Below, piece after piece: positions 60,029-64,000 of a stretch of 64,000 nt of DNA. Below the pieces are notes generated by a model. It made no database searches and was not told the DNA's origin. It saw only the letters and a program-made list of their open reading frames with translations. Source of the stretch: a virus; the IMG/VR virus record IMGVR_UViG_3300050120_000309, positions 1-64,000 of that record. One strand, written 5' to 3'. Each line of letters opens with the position of its first letter. The stretch's first letter is position 1. The position numbers and the translations under genes are program-made.

Positions 60029-60475
60029 ATGAAATCTGTCGAGGAACGATTCTGGTCCAAAGTCATCAAGCAGCCTAACGGGTGCTGGATATGGACTGGA
60101 GGAGTAAACGCAATCCATGGCTATGGCAGGTTCTGTCATAGCTCAACTGAAGAGAAGGCACATCGATATAGCTATCGCTTGGCTAAAGGAGAGATACCGG
60201 AAGGTCTCAATCTCCTGCATTCCTGCGATGTCAGAAGATGTGTAAACCCTGACCATTTGAAACCTGGTTCACAGTTGGAAAACGTCCAGGACTGTGAGTC
60301 CAAAGATCGATTCAATCACCCACAAGGTGAGAGTCATGGCAGCGCAAAGCTGACTGCAGCTCAAGTTGAAGAGATTAGAGGTCTTGCAGGCAAAATGCCC
60401 CACTCAGCAATAGCGGCAAAGTTCGGTATGAGTAGATCTCATGTCGGCAATATCTGTCGTGGCGCCAAGTGGTAG
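60029..60475 (+). CDS. HNH homing endonuclease with C-terminal HTH
   Basis: 148 aa, AAGGAGA before the ATG. 'GLNLLHSCDVRRCVNPDHL' is the HNH_3 core with two zinc cysteines; an N-terminal 'NGCWIWTGGVNAIHGYG' motif is typical of this family. The C-terminal 50 residues form an HTH ('HSAIAAKFGMSRSHVGNI'). It lies right before the RNA polymerase-like gene, a likely homing target region. Confidence 0.8.
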   Translation: MKSVEERFWSKVIKQPNGCWIWTGGVNAIHGYGRFCHSSTEEKAHRYSYRLAKGEIPEGLNLLHSCDVRRCVNPDHLKPGSQLENVQDCESKDRFNHPQGESHGSAKLTAAQVEEIRGLAGKMPHSAIAAKFGMSRSHVGNICRGAKW

Positions 60476-60512
60476 ATGTACCTGCGGTGCAAGCCCATAA
60501 GCACCGTATGTG

Positions 60513-60541
60513 CCAGAGACGTGGTCCAAACACGTCTCTGG
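60513..60541 (+). terminator. Strong hairpin before the polymerase-like gene
   Basis: CCAGAGACGTG (60513-60523) and CACGTCTCTGG (60531-60541), perfect 11-bp stem with 7-nt loop, followed by CTTACTTC. It may end the HNH transcript or reduce read-through into the next gene. Confidence 0.6.
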
Positions 60542-60574
60542 CTTACTTCAACTACCAGATCAAGGAGAATGATC

Positions 60575-63364
60575 ATGTCCAACAATACCAAGAAGACCCT
60601 CGCCCTCGTCAAGGAAATGGAACTGAAGCCCCGCGTTCGTGTCCCCTACGTCGCAGGTGTTCACAGCCACTTCCACGCCCCAACCATGTTCCACAGCACC
60701 TGGGAAACGTCGAACTTCTTCGACATGTTCCTCCCAGAGGGTGTGAACTATGTTGAGGTGTCTGTACTCGGCCGTACTGAGGATGAACTGGATGCCAACA
60801 CATCCTGGTTCGACCACATCGGACGGGAAGGTCTCAAGATCCAAGGTGTTACGCACCGTGTGATCTTCGGTGACTGGGATGACGACGGAGTTGCCATCAT
60901 GGTGCCGGCGGACGCAGTGAAGGGACTTCAAGACCTCGGTCTATCCCTCCAAATCAATGGACCCGCAGATAAGGCTAAGGTACGCAAGTACTTCCGTCGT
61001 ATCCGCGCGCACCACGAATGGGCCATCTCGGGCGCAATCGTTGCCACCAAACAGGTGGAGAATGGTGAGGTACTGACCGTTGCTCCGGATAGCCAGTCGG
61101 ACATCCGGTTCGATATGCTCCATGTCGACCTCAAGGGCATGGACCCAATCAACGTAGCACTCGCTGATGGTGTACACCTCATCGATGTCAACCTGTGCCA
61201 TACCATTGGCCTGGCCTACGGCATCGATAAGCTCACCAACGTCAAAGTGGGTGATGCGTTCAAGGGAACAGCACTCTCAGGTCTCGGCCTGGGTAAGGGC
61301 TTCTTCCATGTCGTTGAGAACGCAACCTATGGAATCGTCCTGTATGGAGCGAAGAAGCAAGTCACGTTCAGTGAGTTCTTCCTCGGCTCACTCGGAGATG
61401 TCAAGGGTGCTGATGTGGCCTATTCGGACCTTCAGTCAACCATCAACTTCGACTATCACCAGGGCGAAATGCTCTATAACCAGTCCGTCCTGTTCATGCA
61501 GGAAGTCATGGAGGCAATCCACAACGAAGACAAGATGCGCCACGTGTTCCTGACACACATGGCTCCGATCTCCGAGATCCTCAGCAATGAGGAAGATGGC
61601 GGTCGTGAGTCCTGGGTACTGCTCGAAGCACTCCGCAAGGGTGTTCCGGTCAGCGCGCAGGGACCAATGAATCCCGGCCTGTTCCGCAGGGTGGTGCGTC
61701 ATCTGTTCACACACGTGCTCGATGCAACCAAGGGACGTGTTCCCTTGACTGGTATCGTGGGACGTTTCAACCTCATGCCTGACCTCAACTGCTTTCTCGA
61801 AGATGGATCTGTGGACTATCGTCTCAGCTCTATCCCAGCAGAAGCTGTGGTCTGCATGGATCTCGATCAGGGCCCATTGGCCATGTATCGTCAGCCCTCG
61901 GGACACAAGAAGGAGCTGGTCAGCACGAACAATGTGCATGACCGTCGCTTCAAGAAGTTCCGTGGTCAGAACCGTATCATCCTCGGTGCAGATGCACTAG
62001 AGTATCTCGCCATCATGGGTGGTGGAGATATGGACGATGCGGTCAATGCAACCGTCAACCTGTCCTGGGTGGAGACAATGGCAACTGGGTCATACCCGTT
62101 GACTGCACTCCCCGCGGCACAGAGCACCAAGGCACTCGACGCAGACAACAAGTATCGTCGTGGTCCTGCCTATCCCCGTCAATGGTCGATGATCGACTTC
62201 TTCGAAGCAGTTGCTGCTTCCAAGGAGAAGGCATCCATGTCCATTGGTGTCGTCGTCAACGCAATCATGCTGGATGAACTCCTGTCCGGCGTGCATAAGG
62301 AGAACATGCTTACCGATATCGCCGATCGCATCGTTGATGCCAAGGATGAGTCGGAGAAGCATGACCTCCGTGTCGCCTATGACTGGCTCCGCAACCGTGA
62401 GGATCGTATCCTCCGTGTCGTGGCTTCCAATCTGGAGGCATTCATCGATCAGAGCAAGACTGGTGCAGGTGATGCTGCTGTATTGGCATCATTCACCGCT
62501 CTCATCAACGAGGTCCGTAACAACAGCATGGTGATCCCCTCGTCGTTCATGATCAAGAACAACAAGGGCCGTGAGCGTGTGCCAGCTAAGCGTCTCATGG
62601 ATATGGACTTCATCACAGCGCCCTCGCTCGTCTGCGAGACGCTCAACCGTATCAAGTTCGAAGCCGATCAGATGCAGGAGGCTCTGGTCGAGGAGCAGTG
62701 GCTCAACGTGGACAGCATTCCTGACTCGTTGGACGCAGCATTCCCACGCAGCAAAGCACACCGTGAGGAGGCATTCGAGCTCCGTATGGCATGGGGTGAG
62801 GCATTTCAATCCCAGCCCAATGCAGACCTGGCGATTCGCTATAAGAACGCCATAGATAACGTGGTCAAACCAGCCTTCTTGAACAAGGAATTGTTCGAAG
62901 AGGACAAGGTTCAGATCGCAGTGGAGCATGCTCGTCTCACCTACCGTGGTCGCAAGACTCAGGCAGAGCGTGGCGAGAATGGTCGGTTCCGGAACTACCC
63001 TGATGGGCTGCTCTGGACCAACACCATCGGTCTGTACTACATCAAGGCGCTCGAAGAGGCTGGACTTACCGGTCTGTATGTACCGGTTCAGTTCGATCGC
63101 TGGAGCCGCAACCTCAGCCGTGGTGCATTTGATGTCCGGGTCGTAGCCGGCATCGTTCTGCGCGCGGAAGATGACATGATGCTCGGAACCACGTTCAATG
63201 TCCTCGATGAAGTAGAGGATGGTATCTATCCCATGATCGATGGCATGATCACCGTCCAGGCACCTGCAGCTGAACTGCGGGCGCCTCGCAACATCGTCAA
63301 TGAGTCGTTCGACAACCCCATGGAGCTGGACTTCGATCTTGATGAAGTCTTTGCCCGTGGCTAG
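60575..63364 (+). CDS. Single-chain double-psi barrel RNA polymerase-like protein
   Basis: 929 aa; ATG 60575 chosen for its AAGGAGA site (an open frame extends back to 60476). In order it shows: (1) 'ADGVHLID' (from residue 197) ... 'DAFKGTALSGLGLGKGFFHV' with Lys230 and Lys241, like 'DG.g.is ... AFQIR.GG.KGvv.v' of eukaryotic RdRPs; (2) 'PDLNCFLEDGSV' and 'YRQPSG' leading to GGGDMDDAVN (Asp485, 487, 488), in the place of SG.DLDGD.Y; (3) 'MIDFFEAV', 'GVVVNAIMLDELLS' and 'LEAFIDQSKTG', matching 'IIDFF', 'LGVICNAHVVHADLS' and 'AVDFPKTG' of RdRPs. This is the pattern of QDE-1/YonO/crAss-like single-chain polymerases. The third Asp of DxDGD is replaced (DMDDA), so activity is uncertain. Probably a non-virion polymerase for phage genes. 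Confidence 0.7.
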   Translation: MSNNTKKTLALVKEMELKPRVRVPYVAGVHSHFHAPTMFHSTWETSNFFDMFLPEGVNYVEVSVLGRTEDELDANTSWFDHIGREGLKIQGVTHRVIFGDWDDDGVAIMVPADAVKGLQDLGLSLQINGPADKAKVRKYFRRIRAHHEWAISGAIVATKQVENGEVLTVAPDSQSDIRFDMLHVDLKGMDPINVALADGVHLIDVNLCHTIGLAYGIDKLTNVKVGDAFKGTALSGLGLGKGFFHVVENATYGIVLYGAKKQVTFSEFFLGSLGDVKGADVAYSDLQSTINFDYHQGEMLYNQSVLFMQEVMEAIHNEDKMRHVFLTHMAPISEILSNEEDGGRESWVLLEALRKGVPVSAQGPMNPGLFRRVVRHLFTHVLDATKGRVPLTGIVGRFNLMPDLNCFLEDGSVDYRLSSIPAEAVVCMDLDQGPLAMYRQPSGHKKELVSTNNVHDRRFKKFRGQNRIILGADALEYLAIMGGGDMDDAVNATVNLSWVETMATGSYPLTALPAAQSTKALDADNKYRRGPAYPRQWSMIDFFEAVAASKEKASMSIGVVVNAIMLDELLSGVHKENMLTDIADRIVDAKDESEKHDLRVAYDWLRNREDRILRVVASNLEAFIDQSKTGAGDAAVLASFTALINEVRNNSMVIPSSFMIKNNKGRERVPAKRLMDMDFITAPSLVCETLNRIKFEADQMQEALVEEQWLNVDSIPDSLDAAFPRSKAHREEAFELRMAWGEAFQSQPNADLAIRYKNAIDNVVKPAFLNKELFEEDKVQIAVEHARLTYRGRKTQAERGENGRFRNYPDGLLWTNTIGLYYIKALEEAGLTGLYVPVQFDRWSRNLSRGAFDVRVVAGIVLRAEDDMMLGTTFNVLDEVEDGIYPMIDGMITVQAPAAELRAPRNIVNESFDNPMELDFDLDEVFARG

Positions 63365-63404
63365 CACCGCAACCTGTGCGGTGAATAGAAGCCTTATTCA
63401 CCGC
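63365..63404 (+). terminator. Two mutually exclusive hairpins after the polymerase-like gene
   Basis: CACCGCA (63365-63371) can pair with TGCGGTG (63377-63383), or GCGGTGAATA (63378-63387) with TATTCACCGC (63395-63404). The shared GCGGTG makes them alternatives. No T-run follows; attenuator or 3'-end structure. Confidence 0.5.
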
Positions 63405-63760
63405 ATGGGCAACCCAACGGACCGGGTTGAATGCCTCATATGCTGCGCTTATGACCCATAAAGGGCCTATATGCCTCGTATATGAGTCATTCACGCCGGC
63501 CTGAGTGGATATACCACCAGACTTACCGGATGTTCTGATCCACACCAATACGGGGCCAGTGAAGTCGCCCTGGATGTCGTATTGAATGGAAATAGAGCAC
63601 ATGACACCACACCCTGCCCGCTAACGCGCGCATCTGGTCGTGGCCTCCTAGCTGGTGAAGCCCGTGAAACGGAAGTAAGGGTAGTGGAAGTGAGAACTAA
63701 ACACTTCTCCTGATTAGCGCTCACACCCCACCCCAATACCTTCAACACAGGAGATTTCAC
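63405..63760. other. Noncoding interval
   Basis: About 356 bases without a convincing gene on either strand. Contains short imperfect inverted repeats such as CTCATAT (about 63433) and ATATGAG (about 63479), and AAGTG/CACTT near 63690. Nothing further is recognised. Confidence 0.5.
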
Positions 63761-63991
63761 ATGAAAGCTGCCTTCGACATCACATTCGTTGACGTGCGCC
63801 TGCCCAATAAGCAGAAGCGCCAGCACTTAGTCCTTCGGGCCGACAACCAGAAGCAAGCACGGGAGCTATTCGGCTCACAGAAGGGCTCTGACTTCAAGGC
63901 TCTGTCTGTCGATGAGGTATTGGCTACGGTCAGCCCTGCATCGCTGGAAATGCTCACCACTCGGTTCAAGGACCATCGAATCGCAGCCTAG
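63761..63991 (+). CDS. Unknown small protein (76 aa)
   Basis: AGGAGA 8 nt before ATG 63761. Alpha/beta with basic N-terminal half ('RLPNKQKRQHLVLRADNQKQ') and a C-terminal helix. Continues the plus-strand early-type group. No family. Confidence 0.55.
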   Translation: MKAAFDITFVDVRLPNKQKRQHLVLRADNQKQARELFGSQKGSDFKALSVDEVLATVSPASLEMLTTRFKDHRIAA

Positions 63992-64000
63992 TACATCCCT

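Noticed and set aside
60476-60574. 33-residue extension of the polymerase-like protein
   Set aside because: It includes the 11-bp hairpin at 60513-60541 and lacks an RBS, whereas ATG 60575 has AAGGAGA.

Overview
The window is part of a contractile-tailed double-stranded DNA bacteriophage (myovirus morphology). It holds terminase, portal, a prohead protease-scaffold fusion, HK97-fold capsid protein, tail sheath, tail tubes and baseplate genes, packed end to end with start and stop codons often overlapping as TAATG. The structural region alone is about 50 kb, so the whole genome is probably large. There is no integrase, tRNA or CRISPR array in the window. Shine-Dalgarno sites of the AGGAG type precede many genes. 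The host cannot be named. The two wall hydrolases (GH108 and GH73 types) show only that it is a peptidoglycan-bearing bacterium.

Layout. All genes from 58.6 kb down to 1 lie on the minus strand and are read right to left. 58.6-51.2 kb holds about 16 small, mostly unknown genes with typical host-takeover character (GNAT acetyltransferase, C39-like cysteine protease, small membrane proteins). A noncoding 51.7-52.2 kb interval is full of TACTCWGAGTA-type palindromes. 51-44.5 kb carries a GIY-YIG endonuclease, a metallophosphoesterase, a JAMM/MPN metalloprotease, a second GIY-YIG endonuclease and a set of glycine-rich membrane-active proteins. 44.5-32.4 kb is the packaging and head block (TerL, portal, protease-scaffold, decoration-like protein, Com-like zinc finger, major capsid), closed by a strong terminator. 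32.4-25.7 kb holds an endonuclease VII-type gene, Ig-like virion proteins, a lysis-like group and head-tail joining genes. 25.7-0 kb is the tail: terminator, sheath, three tube-like paralogues, assembly chaperones, two very large virion proteins, hub with GH73 domain, baseplate wedge, and a fibre running off the left edge. From 58.78 kb to the right end genes switch to the plus strand: an M48-type protease, small membrane proteins, an HNH endonuclease and a 929-aa protein.

The most interesting content is transcriptional. The 929-aa plus-strand protein has the ordered signatures of single-chain double-psi beta-barrel RNA polymerases (eukaryotic RdRP/QDE-1, YonO, crAss-like phage RNAP), but its catalytic motif is altered to DMDDA. 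Independently, the 1665-aa protein in the tail block carries an R-x-P-x-x-H...DMDGD stretch nearly collinear with the active-site region of RNAP beta-prime, which suggests a polymerase carried in the virion. A conserved element CTGNCTAGTATAGGAA (read on the minus strand as TTCCTATACTAGNCAG) precedes six late blocks, twice directly at the start codon. A second motif, CTTTGGCTC, precedes mainly the small minus-strand genes. Together these suggest a phage with its own polymerases and at least two promoter classes. This is inference from sequence and untested.

Other notable items are a perfect parS-like palindrome (TGTTCCACGTGGAACT), a Com-like zinc finger next to the capsid gene, a tandem mirror duplication of two small genes, and four homing-type endonucleases beside essential genes.
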